Shown here in pieces: positions 9,528 to 18,745 of a stretch of 64,000 nucleotides of DNA (the stretch's first letter is position 1; every line of letters begins with the position of its first letter). Under the pieces are notes generated by a model that was not told the DNA's origin, did no database searches, and was given only the letters and a program-made list of their open reading frames with translations. The DNA lies in NCBI GenBank assembly GCA_903871545.1, contig CAIQHG010000079.1, positions 62,001 through 126,000 of the forward strand, in the 5' to 3' direction. The stretch comes from an uncultured Burkholderiales bacterium. GTDB lineage: Bacteria > Pseudomonadota > Gammaproteobacteria > Burkholderiales > Burkholderiaceae_C. Made by a program: the position numbers and the translations under genes.

Positions 9528-9860
9528 ATGACGCGCCCACTATCTGAGGAGTCTATACCTACCCTAAGCGAGGTTGTACCCATTGAGGGTGCAACAAGTA
9601 TTTCAGCGAAAGATCTGCTTATAGAATCTCAACATAGGTTCAACAAAGTGGCTTCATCTTCAAATGAATCCCCATCCTGGCAATCTGCACTTAACGCTGA
9701 ACAAATTGCGGATCAAGTACTCTCACTCGTAACGGCAAAATTAGCATTGATACTTCCCGATATGCTCAGGCAGGCAGTTGATGACGTTTTAAATTTGGAA
9801 GCTGATTCAGATTTGAGATCAAAATCCAAGAAAAATAATGGTAATATTATTGACACATAA
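9528..9860 (+). CDS. Small conserved hypothetical protein downstream of holC
   Basis: 110-residue soluble acidic protein with no signal peptide or membrane segment. It begins MTRPLSEESIPTLSEVV, a short Pro/Leu motif resembling the N-terminus of DUF2486-type proteins of Burkholderiales that also lie near holC, but I cannot confirm that family. Residues about 52-90 are predicted helical (NAEQIADQVLSLVTAKLALI). It starts four bases after the holC stop, so it is almost certainly cotranscribed and translated with pepA-holC. Function unknown. Confidence 0.6.
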   Translation: MTRPLSEESIPTLSEVVPIEGATSISAKDLLIESQHRFNKVASSSNESPSWQSALNAEQIADQVLSLVTAKLALILPDMLRQAVDDVLNLEADSDLRSKSKKNNGNIIDT

Positions 9861-9880
9861 TTCTTTAAAAAGGCGCCTTT

Positions 9881-11017
9881 ATGAAACTAAATAAGTTTGC
9901 AATTTCATCTTTGTGCATGTCCTCATTGAGCTTTTACGCCATTTCACAGGCGCAGGAATTACAGGTTGTCAAGATTGGCCACGTTGCGCCTTTAAGTGGC
10001 CCACAGGCCCATTACGGGCGGGACAACGAAAACGGTGTCAGGATGGCGGTAGAGGATTTAAATGCTCTAAATTTAGTAATTGGAGCTAAAAAAATCAAGT
10101 TTGAGATACAAGCTGAGGATGATGCCGCTGATCCAAAGCAGGGCACCGCAGCTGCCCAAAAATTATGCGACTCCAAAGTTGCAGGAGTGGTTGGGCACCT
10201 AAACTCTGGCACAACAATTCCCGCATCTAAAATATACAACGACTGTGGAATTCCTCACGTAACTGGCGCGGCAACTAACCCTGCCCTGACTAAACCCGGA
10301 TATAAAACCACCTACCGTATCATTGCCAATGACGACACATTAGGACGTCAACTTGCAATGTACGCTTTTAATAATCTACATTTAAAAAAGGTCGCGATCA
10401 TAGATGACCGTACCGCCTACGGTCAAGGGGTCGCTGAAGTGTTCAAAAAAACGGCACTCTCTATCGGGATGCAAGTCGTTGATGAGCAGTACACCACTGA
10501 TAAATCAACAGATTTCATGGCCATCTTGACCTCTATTAAATCTAAGTCACCTGACGCTATTTTTTACGGTGGGATGGATCCACAAGGGGGCCCAATGCTC
10601 AGGCAAATGGAGCAACTCGGCTTGACGAATGTTAAGTACTTTGGTGGAGACGGTATATGTACAGCAGAGGTTGCAAAACTTGCGGGTGGAGCTAAAACTC
10701 TTTCTAACGTTATTTGTGCTGAGGGGGGAGCGGCGCTCTCAAAAATGCCTGGTGGCTTGGCATGGAAGAAGCGTTACGATGCTAAGTATCCAGGGCAGTT
10801 TCAAATTTATTCCCCCTACACTTATGATGCCACTTTTGTGTTGGTTGAGGCTATGAAAAAAGCCAATTCTATAGATCCTAAGATATACACCCCAAAACTT
10901 ATCGAGACCAATTACAAGGGTATTACTTCAGAGATTTCTTTTGAGTCCACTGGCGAGATGAAAAATCCTGCTACGACTTTTTACACATATAAAGACGGGC
11001 AGAAAACACCTCTCTAA
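9881..11017 (+). CDS. livK: Branched-chain amino acid-type ABC transporter substrate-binding protein
   Basis: 378-residue periplasmic binding protein of the LivJ/LivK type (type I periplasmic fold). An N-terminal signal peptide ends near AQAQE (residues 1-25). The mature part begins VVKIGHVAPLSGPQAHYGRD, the classic Liv motif, and carries the hinge pattern AIIDDRTAYGQGVAEVF around residues 170-186 and IYSPYTYDATFVLVEAM near 310. It captures leucine, isoleucine, valine or related amino acids for a LivHMGF permease. No permease genes adjoin it, so it is an orphan component here. It could serve the plus-strand liv system near 39-42.6 kb, which has lost its own binding protein. The gene follows the pepA-holC operon by 20 bases. 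Confidence 0.9.
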   Translation: MKLNKFAISSLCMSSLSFYAISQAQELQVVKIGHVAPLSGPQAHYGRDNENGVRMAVEDLNALNLVIGAKKIKFEIQAEDDAADPKQGTAAAQKLCDSKVAGVVGHLNSGTTIPASKIYNDCGIPHVTGAATNPALTKPGYKTTYRIIANDDTLGRQLAMYAFNNLHLKKVAIIDDRTAYGQGVAEVFKKTALSIGMQVVDEQYTTDKSTDFMAILTSIKSKSPDAIFYGGMDPQGGPMLRQMEQLGLTNVKYFGGDGICTAEVAKLAGGAKTLSNVICAEGGAALSKMPGGLAWKKRYDAKYPGQFQIYSPYTYDATFVLVEAMKKANSIDPKIYTPKLIETNYKGITSEISFESTGEMKNPATTFYTYKDGQKTPL

Positions 11018-11126
11018 CTTACGCCACCACCGTCCACAAGCCTAATTCTGGCGTTTACGGGTTGGGGGGTGATAATTTCTTGTATCAGGGATAACTTGAG
11101 AGCTGAACTCTAATAGTTTCCCAAAA

Positions 11127-11435
11127 TTATTTTTGATCCTGTGTGATGGAGGGTAAATAGGTCATTGGCATCCAGTTTTCATACGGAGTGCCTTTCTCCA
11201 TTTGATTTATTCGCCAAGTTCTGTCCTCATCAGAAATGCACTCCAAGTAACCGGGCGTCTCTGCCCTGTAGCCAGCAGCTTCGCAACGAGGCCCAAACCT
11301 TTTTTGGGCCCATTCTTTTCTTTTCTCAGGGGTTGTGCAAGCGCAAAGTCCGAATGAGATAAATAGGATAAGACTCACTCTTGTCGTAGAAATATTGGTG
11401 AAAAATTTAAGCATTTTCGTGTTTAACTTGATCAT
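11127..11435 (-). CDS. Small putative lipoprotein
   Basis: 102 residues, with an N-terminal hydrophobic segment ending in a lipobox (SFGLCAC) so that a cysteine at about position 33 would be lipidated. The alternative ATG seven codons downstream gives a more standard signal-peptide length. The mature part is short and polar, with two further cysteines (GPRCEAAGY and YLECISDEDRTW) that may form a disulfide. It follows the MgtC/DUF4010 gene by six bases at the end of the regulator-kinase-MipA operon. No family recognised. Confidence 0.6.
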   Translation of the reverse strand: MIKLNTKMLKFFTNISTTRVSLILFISFGLCACTTPEKRKEWAQKRFGPRCEAAGYRAETPGYLECISDEDRTWRINQMEKGTPYENWMPMTYLPSITQDQK

Positions 11436-11441
11436 TTTGAG

Positions 11442-12713
11442 TTATTTATTTATCAATAAAATTAGTGCCGGAATCAGTCCAGCCAAAGCTAACCCTATTA
11501 GTAAACCAAAACTTAGTCTACCTGTTTCTTTGCTACCTAAGGCGTAAGCATAGATACCTTTTGCAAAATTATTTGTAGATGTTGCAATCAATATACCTAC
11601 TGAGGCCACTATAGCAGGCGTTAAACCAGGAACAGATTGGGTAAGTCCCATGATAAAGGGATCAACATCTGCAACACCCATAATAAATGCTAAGGTATAA
11701 ACACCCGTATTCCCAAAATAGTCAATTGACAAATTAGTAGCAATTAGCATCACTACAAACAGAAATGCGAAAAACAATCCAGATTTAATCTCTAAGGGAT
11801 TATGAGCTTTAGATTCATGCTCGATAGCGTCAAGGCGAATATCTCCTAATCGAGAGCAAAAATAGCCACCTGAAAGAGCTAAAAAAGATAGGGTTAAAAA
11901 AGGAATCAAGAGTAACCTCATAATAGTTGGATTAAATAAGGCGAGTAGAACGATTATTCTCAAGTACATCATTCCAGATGCCATCAATATAACGCCTGAT
12001 ATGAGCTTAGGCGCAGACCTCTCTTTTGATTTTCTAGCTAGTGCAACAGTCGTCACGGTAGATGAATAAATCCCCCCCAATAGGGCTGTTAAGAGCAATC
12101 CATCAACCCCTTTAGATAGCTTTTGTAATACATAGCTACCGTAGGAGACTGTGCTTACTGCCACGAGAACCAACCATGTTTTAAATGGATTGATTTGGTA
12201 CTCAGTAAATGCTTCGTTTGGTAATAAGGGTAAAACAACGGCTAGCAATAAAAGGAATTTAGCAAATGTGAGAATTTCACCCTCATCAATTTTCTTTGCC
12301 CATTGAGCAAGCCAAATTTTCAGCTCTAACAGTAAAATGTTTATGACAGTGAGCGTTGTAGCTAACCAAAAAAAATCATGGTAAGCCACAACGCCAATGA
12401 TATAAGTTGAGATTGCGGTCATATAACTTGCTATTCCCGCGTATCCAGAGGTCGTGACTTTATGCCAAAACGCCATTAAAAGAAAAAACGATAAAGTAAT
12501 AAGGCCAACAGAAATTAAAATGGGCTCGCCCTGGGAGACTGTTGATAAAGAAAATCCGATAAGCCCAATTAAAGGATAGGTTCTAACGCCGCCAAAAGAT
12601 ACATGATCATCCTCAGATTTCTTTCCTTCCCTCTCGAGCCCGATAATGAAAGAAAGAAAGAATACAAACAATATTTGTACTCCTTGATGGGGTAACCAAG
12701 TAAGGTACTGCAT
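11442..12713 (-). CDS. MgtC/SapB-DUF4010 multi-spanning membrane protein
   Basis: 423 residues, almost entirely hydrophobic with about 11-13 predicted transmembrane segments. The N-terminal part has the MgtC/SapB signature (FIIGLEREG near residues 22-30 and GGVRTYPLIGLIG near 41-53). The C-terminal half corresponds to DUF4010, with the pattern GGIYSSTVTTVALARKS at about residues 213-229 and GVADVDPF at about 350. The biochemical role of this fusion family is not settled; ion transport or Mg homeostasis is a guess from MgtC. It lies in an operon behind a MipA/OmpV-like protein and a two-component system. Confidence 0.82.
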   Translation of the reverse strand: MQYLTWLPHQGVQILFVFFLSFIIGLEREGKKSEDDHVSFGGVRTYPLIGLIGFSLSTVSQGEPILISVGLITLSFFLLMAFWHKVTTSGYAGIASYMTAISTYIIGVVAYHDFFWLATTLTVINILLLELKIWLAQWAKKIDEGEILTFAKFLLLLAVVLPLLPNEAFTEYQINPFKTWLVLVAVSTVSYGSYVLQKLSKGVDGLLLTALLGGIYSSTVTTVALARKSKERSAPKLISGVILMASGMMYLRIIVLLALFNPTIMRLLLIPFLTLSFLALSGGYFCSRLGDIRLDAIEHESKAHNPLEIKSGLFFAFLFVVMLIATNLSIDYFGNTGVYTLAFIMGVADVDPFIMGLTQSVPGLTPAIVASVGILIATSTNNFAKGIYAYALGSKETGRLSFGLLIGLALAGLIPALILLINK

Positions 12714-12731
12714 ATTTTTTATGTTTTATAT

Positions 12732-13520
12732 TTATTCAAAATGGTAATTCATGCTGATAAAGAAATTGTCTATTCGCCTGTTAGTGACCAATGGACTATC
12801 AGCAATTGTAGTTGCAAGCCATTTTTGTTTGAAATACGTGTTGAAAACCCAATTGTTACTCAGTGGTACTTCAATTACCATCGCAGCAAACGGTGACACG
12901 CCAGTATTTGGGCTATACAAGGGAAGTCCAGTTCTTTGTGAGTCAATACTAGATACCCCGTAAAAATAGTTTAGGTAAGTCTTATCTTTGTAGTCAAAAC
13001 CTATGAGTGGATAGACTTTCACGCCCAATGGCAAATCTATTTGTGTAGCGTAGGTGAACTCTGCTACCTTCCCCCCCTTGGACGCAGTTATATCTTCAAA
13101 CCCATAAACGAAAAACGCACCAATAGGTGTTAATTGAAATGTACCCAGACCAATTGGCAGTGGACTCTCTTTAGTACTTAATAAACTATAAGGATTGCCC
13201 TTGGGTACAAAATTATCTTGACTGTATCTACCTATAAACTCTAAATAACCCGTCCCCAAGGGAATAGTTTTAATTCCAAAAGTATCTATTCTTGCAAAGA
13301 ACCGACCGTAGTCGAAATATGCATAAGGTAATACATGAGTTGATGAAGCATTTCCTTGGGTAAATCCGCTCGAACTATAAACCGCTAAACCAACATCGCC
13401 TTGAATTCTGTCTTGAAACTCCTCGGTTTGGTTTTGAGACGAAGTTTGGGAAATAGCATTCAAGCATCCTGCGCAAATCACAAAAAGGGCCCACAGTCTA
13501 ATCTGTCGAAAGTGAGTCAT
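12732..13520 (-). CDS. MipA/OmpV-like outer membrane protein
   Basis: 262 residues: signal peptide (residues about 1-25), then alternating polar/apolar beta-strand pattern ending with an aromatic C-terminus (MNYHFE), typical of outer-membrane barrels. The motif YFYGVSSIDSQRTGLPLYSP near residues 185-204 and the ending FISMNYHF match the MipA/OmpV family. The family is a scaffolding or porin-like group often placed next to two-component systems. It lies 32 bases downstream of the sensor kinase on the same strand, so it is a likely member of the same transcript and perhaps a target or accessory of that system. Confidence 0.75.
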   Translation of the reverse strand: MTHFRQIRLWALFVICAGCLNAISQTSSQNQTEEFQDRIQGDVGLAVYSSSGFTQGNASSTHVLPYAYFDYGRFFARIDTFGIKTIPLGTGYLEFIGRYSQDNFVPKGNPYSLLSTKESPLPIGLGTFQLTPIGAFFVYGFEDITASKGGKVAEFTYATQIDLPLGVKVYPLIGFDYKDKTYLNYFYGVSSIDSQRTGLPLYSPNTGVSPFAAMVIEVPLSNNWVFNTYFKQKWLATTIADSPLVTNRRIDNFFISMNYHFE

Positions 13521-13552
13521 TAGATTATTTTAAAGTATTGGCTAAATCTAAA

Positions 13553-14917
13553 TTAAACAGTCTTATCCACAGGGACTAGGAACTTAGCGCTGACATGTTG
13601 GGTTGAATTAACAATTAGATCTATTGAGCCACCATGAATTTTTGCTATTTCTTTGCACAAACTCAAACCAAGTCCATTGCCCTCAATCGCTCGACTGTGA
13701 GATTCTTCACCTCTGAAGAATCTTTCAAATCCTCTCGCCGCAAGATCGGCGGGCACGTTTTGTGATGGATTTATGATTTCAAATAAAAGGTAATGCTCAT
13801 CTTGAGAAAGTTTAAAGTGAATCCATCCATTTGGAATATTGTACTTTATCGCATTTGAATAAAAGTTATAAATGAGTTGATGGATTAATTGTTGGTCGCA
13901 TTCAAAAATAACTTTTTTCTGTATATTGCTTGAGATGCGTAAGTCTGCATTGATTGTTTCTGCGTCCATTACTAAGAGCTCTAACAAATCGCTTAAATTG
14001 ACTTTGGACGGAGTGATGACGAGTCGCCCTGCATCCGCGCGGGCTAAGATTAATAATTTTTCGGTGATATTTATTAAACGATTAATTTCCTCAGCCATAA
14101 GTGAAAATTGTATTTGCTCATTTGAGCCGTCTTTAGTCGTTTTGATGCCCATCTCAGCGTATCCACGCAGGATGGCCAACGGAGTCTTGAGTTCATGGGA
14201 GGCATCAGAGGAGAAGCGGGAGGCTTGCTCGAAACTTGTTTTAAGTCTAGTTTTAAGATCAAAAAAAACATCAAGAAATGGTTGAAATTCTTTAAATCTT
14301 GTTTTTTCTGAGCTCGCAGAAGACAAATTAACGATGTCAGTTTTACTAACAATTGAACTTATGCTGTTTATTATTTTGACAATATGATTTGAAATTATGA
14401 AAGCAATAAATACAACCAAAATAAACATAAATGGAAAAATACGTAGAACCACAAAGTTTCTAATTTCCCAAGTTTGGTTTGAAATTCGACTAGTTTCTGA
14501 TGAATCCATTGCAGCGTAACTGAAATTAGATTCATTTCTCTTTCTTAAAACATACCAAGACGTATCATTAAAAGCATATGTTGTGTAATCTATCGATTCT
14601 GCGCCTCTATTTTGAAAAGGTTTCCATTTAATTGATGGATCTTTAATTTGATTGCAAAAATTTGTTTGAACTATTATTTTTTCAGAACATTTTTTTAAAG
14701 ACTCAGGAATTAAGGGTCCAAAAAAAGAGGACATAACCAAGGACGATTCAGATTTGGAAGTTTCTTCGACATTTATTTGTTTATATAGTTCTTCTTGGAC
14801 CTTTGTCTCCAAATAGTTTTGCACTAAAAATTCAGATGAAATTCTATTGGCGAAAATATAGATACCTAGGCAAAGCGTGAAGCAAACGATCAGATGCAAC
14901 CGAAATGATTTATACAT
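13553..14917 (-). CDS. Sensor histidine kinase (OmpR-group partner)
   Basis: 454 residues. Transmembrane helices at about 8-25 and 150-175 enclose a ~125-residue periplasmic sensor domain with three cysteines. The phosphoacceptor region SSDASHELKTPLAILRGYAE contains the conserved histidine (about residue 240). An HATPase domain follows with an N-box (IYNFYSNAIKYN) and G-box (GNGLGLSLCKEIAKIHGG). A canonical HAMP domain is not obvious. The ATG start overlaps the regulator's stop as TGATG. The sensory ligand is unknown; the downstream MipA-like and MgtC/DUF4010 genes suggest an envelope or ion stress signal. Confidence 0.9.
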   Translation of the reverse strand: MYKSFRLHLIVCFTLCLGIYIFANRISSEFLVQNYLETKVQEELYKQINVEETSKSESSLVMSSFFGPLIPESLKKCSEKIIVQTNFCNQIKDPSIKWKPFQNRGAESIDYTTYAFNDTSWYVLRKRNESNFSYAAMDSSETSRISNQTWEIRNFVVLRIFPFMFILVVFIAFIISNHIVKIINSISSIVSKTDIVNLSSASSEKTRFKEFQPFLDVFFDLKTRLKTSFEQASRFSSDASHELKTPLAILRGYAEMGIKTTKDGSNEQIQFSLMAEEINRLINITEKLLILARADAGRLVITPSKVNLSDLLELLVMDAETINADLRISSNIQKKVIFECDQQLIHQLIYNFYSNAIKYNIPNGWIHFKLSQDEHYLLFEIINPSQNVPADLAARGFERFFRGEESHSRAIEGNGLGLSLCKEIAKIHGGSIDLIVNSTQHVSAKFLVPVDKTV

Positions 14918-15606
14918 CAATCAGGCTTTTGAATTCTGTATCCAATGCCGCGTATGGACTCTATAGGAAAATCATTAAGCTCACTTTTCTCACTATTCAC
15001 AAGCTTTTTTCTAATCCTCTGAATGCATACATCCACTATGTTGGTTTGCGTATTAAAGTCAATGCCCCATACAAATTGCATAATTTGTTGCCTAGTAAAA
15101 ACGTTCCCCGGAGAACGCATAAGATACTCAAGAAGCGTAAATTCTCTTTGACTGAGTACTAAGGATTTACCTTGCCAATTAACTCTTCTTGTTACACGGT
15201 CTAGTGATAACTCTCCGACTGTGAGTACTTCAATATTTGTATTTTGCTTTCTGCTTAGTAATACCTTGGATCTTGCAATTAATTCTTCCATGAAGAAGGG
15301 CTTAGTTAGATAATCATCTGCACCGTACTCAAAGCCTAATAATTTATCGCTAAGTTCTGATTTGGCGCTAATCATAATCACTGGCGTTTTAATCTCCTCT
15401 GACCTCAGGCTTTGCAGTATTTCATAACCCGATTTACCTGGGATCATCACGTCCAAAAGTATAAGATCATAAGTTTTTTTAAATAAACTTTGAAGAGCAC
15501 TTAATCCCTCAATTTCATGATGGACTTCGTATCCCTCGCCTTGAAGTCCTAGGATCATAAAGTTGGCGATTTTCAGTTCATCCTCAACTAATAACATTCT
15601 TGTCAT
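14917..15606 (-). CDS. OmpR/PhoB-family response regulator
   Basis: 229 residues, a standard OmpR-family regulator. The receiver domain (about 1-118) has acidic residues VEDE, the phosphorylated Asp in LILLDVMIPGKSGYEIL (about D51) and the conserved Lys in DDYLTKPF. The C-terminal winged-helix effector (about 128-229) has LVLSQREFTLLEYLM and the recognition region NIVDVCIQRIRKKL, and ends SIRGIGYRI. First gene of a minus-strand operon with its sensor kinase, a MipA/OmpV-like protein, an MgtC/DUF4010 protein and a small lipoprotein. Confidence 0.93.
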   Translation of the reverse strand: MTRMLLVEDELKIANFMILGLQGEGYEVHHEIEGLSALQSLFKKTYDLILLDVMIPGKSGYEILQSLRSEEIKTPVIMISAKSELSDKLLGFEYGADDYLTKPFFMEELIARSKVLLSRKQNTNIEVLTVGELSLDRVTRRVNWQGKSLVLSQREFTLLEYLMRSPGNVFTRQQIMQFVWGIDFNTQTNIVDVCIQRIRKKLVNSEKSELNDFPIESIRGIGYRIQKPD

Positions 15607-15733
15607 TGCCTTAGTTTATGTGTTTTATAAATGCTGTTAATCATATAGAAATATTATATTATTTTTCAAAAACCTGGTAGTTTTGAATAAATAGTTCAAT
15701 TTGATGATAGAAATGTTACTTTAAGTGAAAAGT

Positions 15734-16537
15734 CTATTCAACTACTTGCTCACTCGAATGCCAATTTTTAAGTACTTTTTGTGTTATCAAGGCCATTGTT
15801 GCAAATAATGCTATGCCGGTTAAGGAGATTAATAGTAAAGCTGCAAACATTCTTGGAATATTAAGTTGAAATCCAGCTTGTAGTATTTGATAGGCCAACC
15901 CCGACCCAGATCCACCAGTTCCAGCTACAAATTCAGCCACTACAGCTCCTATTAATGATAATCCGCTGGAAATTCGCAGTCCTCCCAAAAAATAGGGTAA
16001 AGCACTTGGAACGCGCAGACGCAACAGTACTTGTGTTCGTGTAGCTCTTTGAAGTTTAAAGAAACTTAGAAGATCAGGGTCCACACTCTTTAGACCCAGC
16101 GTTGTGTTGCTTATGACTGGAAAAAGAGCCACTAAAGAGGAGCATATAACAAGAGAGAGTGTGGTATTTTGAACCCAAATGATAATTAGGGGGGCAACGG
16201 CCACAATTGGCGTTACTTGTAATAGCACTGCATAGGGAAATAATGCCCTTTCAATTTGTCTACTTTGTACAAATAAGAAGGAAATTAAGACGCCCACTAA
16301 AGTGGATAAAAGGAAAGAAAGTAAAGTAATTTTCAACGTTACTAAAAGGGCAGAGCTCAAAAGTCCCCAATCCACAAACAAAGTCTTAAACATTAATAGT
16401 GGGCTAGGTATTAGATAAGGCGGAATATTTAAGTATTCCACTAAGGCTTGCCAAGTGCCCAAGAAAATAAATCCAATCGTAATAGGTATGAATATTTTTA
16501 GAAATAGTTCAGCTGGAGACTTTGTTTTTTCCTCCAT
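15734..16537 (-). CDS. ABC transporter permease (SsuC/TauC/ThiX type)
   Basis: 267-residue inner-membrane permease with about six transmembrane helices. It has the BPD-transport signature of the sulfonate/nitrate/pyrimidine-type importers, seen here as LRVPSALPYFLGGLRISSGL (EAA loop region, about residues 170-190) and VVAEFVAGTGGSGSGLAYQI. It is the last gene of a three-gene minus-strand operon (binding protein, ATPase, permease), one base downstream of the ATPase stop. Substrate not determined by the permease sequence. Confidence 0.88.
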   Translation of the reverse strand: MEEKTKSPAELFLKIFIPITIGFIFLGTWQALVEYLNIPPYLIPSPLLMFKTLFVDWGLLSSALLVTLKITLLSFLLSTLVGVLISFLFVQSRQIERALFPYAVLLQVTPIVAVAPLIIIWVQNTTLSLVICSSLVALFPVISNTTLGLKSVDPDLLSFFKLQRATRTQVLLRLRVPSALPYFLGGLRISSGLSLIGAVVAEFVAGTGGSGSGLAYQILQAGFQLNIPRMFAALLLISLTGIALFATMALITQKVLKNWHSSEQVVE

Positions 16538-16538
16538 T

Positions 16539-17366
16539 TCAAGTGCTTGCTTTCAATAAAGATGCCTGAATGATCTGAGAATATTCCAAAAAATCTTTAG
16601 ATACCATAAAGGCCTGCGTTCTTGGATATGGCTCGTTAATCAGAAATTCCTGCGTTATTCTCCCGGGTCTGCTGGCCATCATGATGATCTTACTTGATAA
16701 AAAAACGGCCTCATGAATTGAATGCGTCACGAAAATAATTGTGAGTTTGTGGCTCGACCACAAGCCCAGTAATTCTGAATCCAACTTGTGCCTGGTAATC
16801 TCATCTAAGGCGCCAAATGGTTCATCCATCAAAAGTAGATTAGGCTTTGTAATTAATCCCCTTGCAATTGAAACCCTCATTTGCATTCCGCCGGACAAGG
16901 CTTTTGGCAAAGATGAGGCGAAATCCGATAATCCAACAGTGCCGAGAATCTCCTCTACTTCTAAGTCTGCTGTTTTTCTAGGTACACCGGCTAAATCTAA
17001 GGGTAGTCTTACGTTTGTTCGCACATCCGCCCAGGGCATTAGCGTTGGCGATTGAAATACAAAGGACAACTTATTTTGAGTGGATTGGAGATCTAATTTG
17101 TTGGTGCTACAGACATTTGAGGGCCAAAGCTTGATCTCCCCCGAAGAGGGTTTTGTCAAGCCTGATATCATTTTTAGAAGAGTACTTTTGCCACAACCTG
17201 ATGGACCCAATAGTGTTATAAAGTCACCCGAATTTACGTTTAGGTTAACGGGTTGAAGCGCTTCAAATCCGTCAGAATATGTTTTAGCTGCCTGAATGAT
17301 CTCAACAGCTGGAGATAAATAGTTGGGTAAGATTTTTGAGCTTGAATCAATTGAATTTAAAGCCAT
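16539..17366 (-). CDS. ABC transporter ATPase (SsuB/TauB/ThiZ type)
   Basis: 275-residue nucleotide-binding subunit. Walker A is LLGPSGCGKSTLLKMISG (about residues 53-70), the Q-loop follows in FVFQSPTLMPWADVRTNV, the signature is ALSGGMQMRVSIARGL, and Walker B is LLLMDEPFGALDEITR, followed by the switch His in FVTHSIHEA. The wording 'PFGALDEITR' is characteristic of the taurine/nitrate/sulfonate group. It powers import by the neighbouring permease and periplasmic binding protein. It lies 51 bases downstream of the binding-protein gene. Confidence 0.92.
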   Translation of the reverse strand: MALNSIDSSSKILPNYLSPAVEIIQAAKTYSDGFEALQPVNLNVNSGDFITLLGPSGCGKSTLLKMISGLTKPSSGEIKLWPSNVCSTNKLDLQSTQNKLSFVFQSPTLMPWADVRTNVRLPLDLAGVPRKTADLEVEEILGTVGLSDFASSLPKALSGGMQMRVSIARGLITKPNLLLMDEPFGALDEITRHKLDSELLGLWSSHKLTIIFVTHSIHEAVFLSSKIIMMASRPGRITQEFLINEPYPRTQAFMVSKDFLEYSQIIQASLLKAST

Positions 17367-17417
17367 CTTTTTTGTATTTGGTTTACAACTGCTTTATGGA
17401 TGTTTTAGTCAACTTCT

Positions 17418-18422
17418 TTATGGAAGTACCTTTAGATCTTTAATGAACTCAGTGGTGTAGGTATCGGTCAATTTTACTTTTGTTGGATCAATAATTTTAT
17501 TACTCACCATCATGTCAAAGTTTACCTTTGCCCTTTGGTCAGTCATGATACCGATCCCTAGTTTGGCAGCGTCTCCTCCTGAAATGATACTTTTTTCTTT
17601 GAGCTTTAGCAAACTATATGTAAGTTGATCATCCGTCATATCTGCATTCTCTCTTTTTATCAACTCATTGCCCTGAGTAGGATTATTTAGATAATTTTTC
17701 CATCCTTCAACCGAGGCCTTAACAAACGATGCAACAGCTTTTTTTCTATTTTTGATTGTTTTTTCTAAACACGTTATTGTTGTCGAATATGCTGGGTATC
17801 CGAAATCGCTTAGTAAAAACACATTGATCTTGACCCCCTTTCCTTGAATAGCATACGGCTCAGATGTTAAGTATCCTTGCTGGGCAACATTTTTGTCTGC
17901 AATAAAGGGTTGAATATTGAATGTATATGGCTTCGTTTGCTCGTCTACCAGTCCATAGGTATTTTTCATCCAGGGCCAAAATCCTTGCCTTGCAAATGGA
18001 ACGATCAAAATAGTTTTACTTTTGAGTTGAGATAAATTAGTCACGTCATCATGAGTGATGATCACTTGCGGATCTTTTTGAAAAATAGCTGCTACGTTCA
18101 CTACAGGAACCCCGGCTTGTCTTACCTCCATCATTTGAAGGTCACTACCGCCCATAACGCAGTCTGCTTGACCGGCCGCCATTAATTGAATCACATTGAC
18201 ACTTGGACCGCCCATTTTGATGGTGACATCCAATCCATTTTGTTTATAAAGTCCTGTAGATAGAGCCTGGTAGAAGCCGCCGTGTTCAGCCTCTGGAAAC
18301 CAATTGGTCATAAATATGAATTTTTCCCCCGTCGCTTGTCCTTGCGCATACACACTGGAGAGGGGATGAAAAAGAGCTATTAGAAAAATACAAACAACAG
18401 TTTTAGATCGATTCAGGTTCAT
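17418..18422 (-). CDS. NMT1/THI5-like ABC substrate-binding protein
   Basis: 334-residue periplasmic protein with a signal peptide ending near VYAQG (residues 1-28). The mature start has TNWFPEAEHGGFYQALSTGL (about 38-57) and GGPSVNVIQLMAAGQADCVM (about 72-91), the pattern of NMT1/THI5-type binding proteins that capture pyrimidine-like or sulfonate compounds. The acidic NWFPEAEHGGFYQ motif resembles proteins near pyrimidine/hydantoin genes and ThiY, so a thiamine-pyrimidine or nucleobase-like ligand is possible but unproven. No TPP riboswitch is seen upstream. First gene of the importer operon. Confidence 0.82.
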   Translation of the reverse strand: MNLNRSKTVVCIFLIALFHPLSSVYAQGQATGEKFIFMTNWFPEAEHGGFYQALSTGLYKQNGLDVTIKMGGPSVNVIQLMAAGQADCVMGGSDLQMMEVRQAGVPVVNVAAIFQKDPQVIITHDDVTNLSQLKSKTILIVPFARQGFWPWMKNTYGLVDEQTKPYTFNIQPFIADKNVAQQGYLTSEPYAIQGKGVKINVFLLSDFGYPAYSTTITCLEKTIKNRKKAVASFVKASVEGWKNYLNNPTQGNELIKRENADMTDDQLTYSLLKLKEKSIISGGDAAKLGIGIMTDQRAKVNFDMMVSNKIIDPTKVKLTDTYTTEFIKDLKVLP

Positions 18423-18745
18423 TTTGTAGGTTCGGGAGTAGGGGAGAGAATTTAACGAAGAAAAGATCCTAGCTAACCCTCAAATAGGGGAGGAAATATT
18501 AAATCAGCGGGAAAGAGACTTAAAATAGATTTTATTGAGTTTTCCCCGCATTAAACTTTGCCTCCAATTATAAATGCTCCGCCGTAGTGGCTTAAAAGTT
18601 TTCTTAAAAAAACATTCAAAAGACTGGCTTTAATTCTTTTCAATGCCGAACAATCATTTTGATGCGTTTACCAAAAGAGTCATTTTTATTCCCTGTAGCA
18701 AGGCATACAACACAAAACCTTAGTCACTCTGACAAATGGAAAATC
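18423..18745. other. Intergenic region between ABC importer operon and MORN-protein gene
   Basis: 323 bases separating two divergent transcription units. It contains the promoter regions of both, but I see no coding potential, riboswitch or strong hairpin. The only in-frame extension is a 29-codon upstream start for the MORN protein (from 18659), which would put a polar stretch ahead of a good signal peptide and is therefore less likely. Confidence 0.5.
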
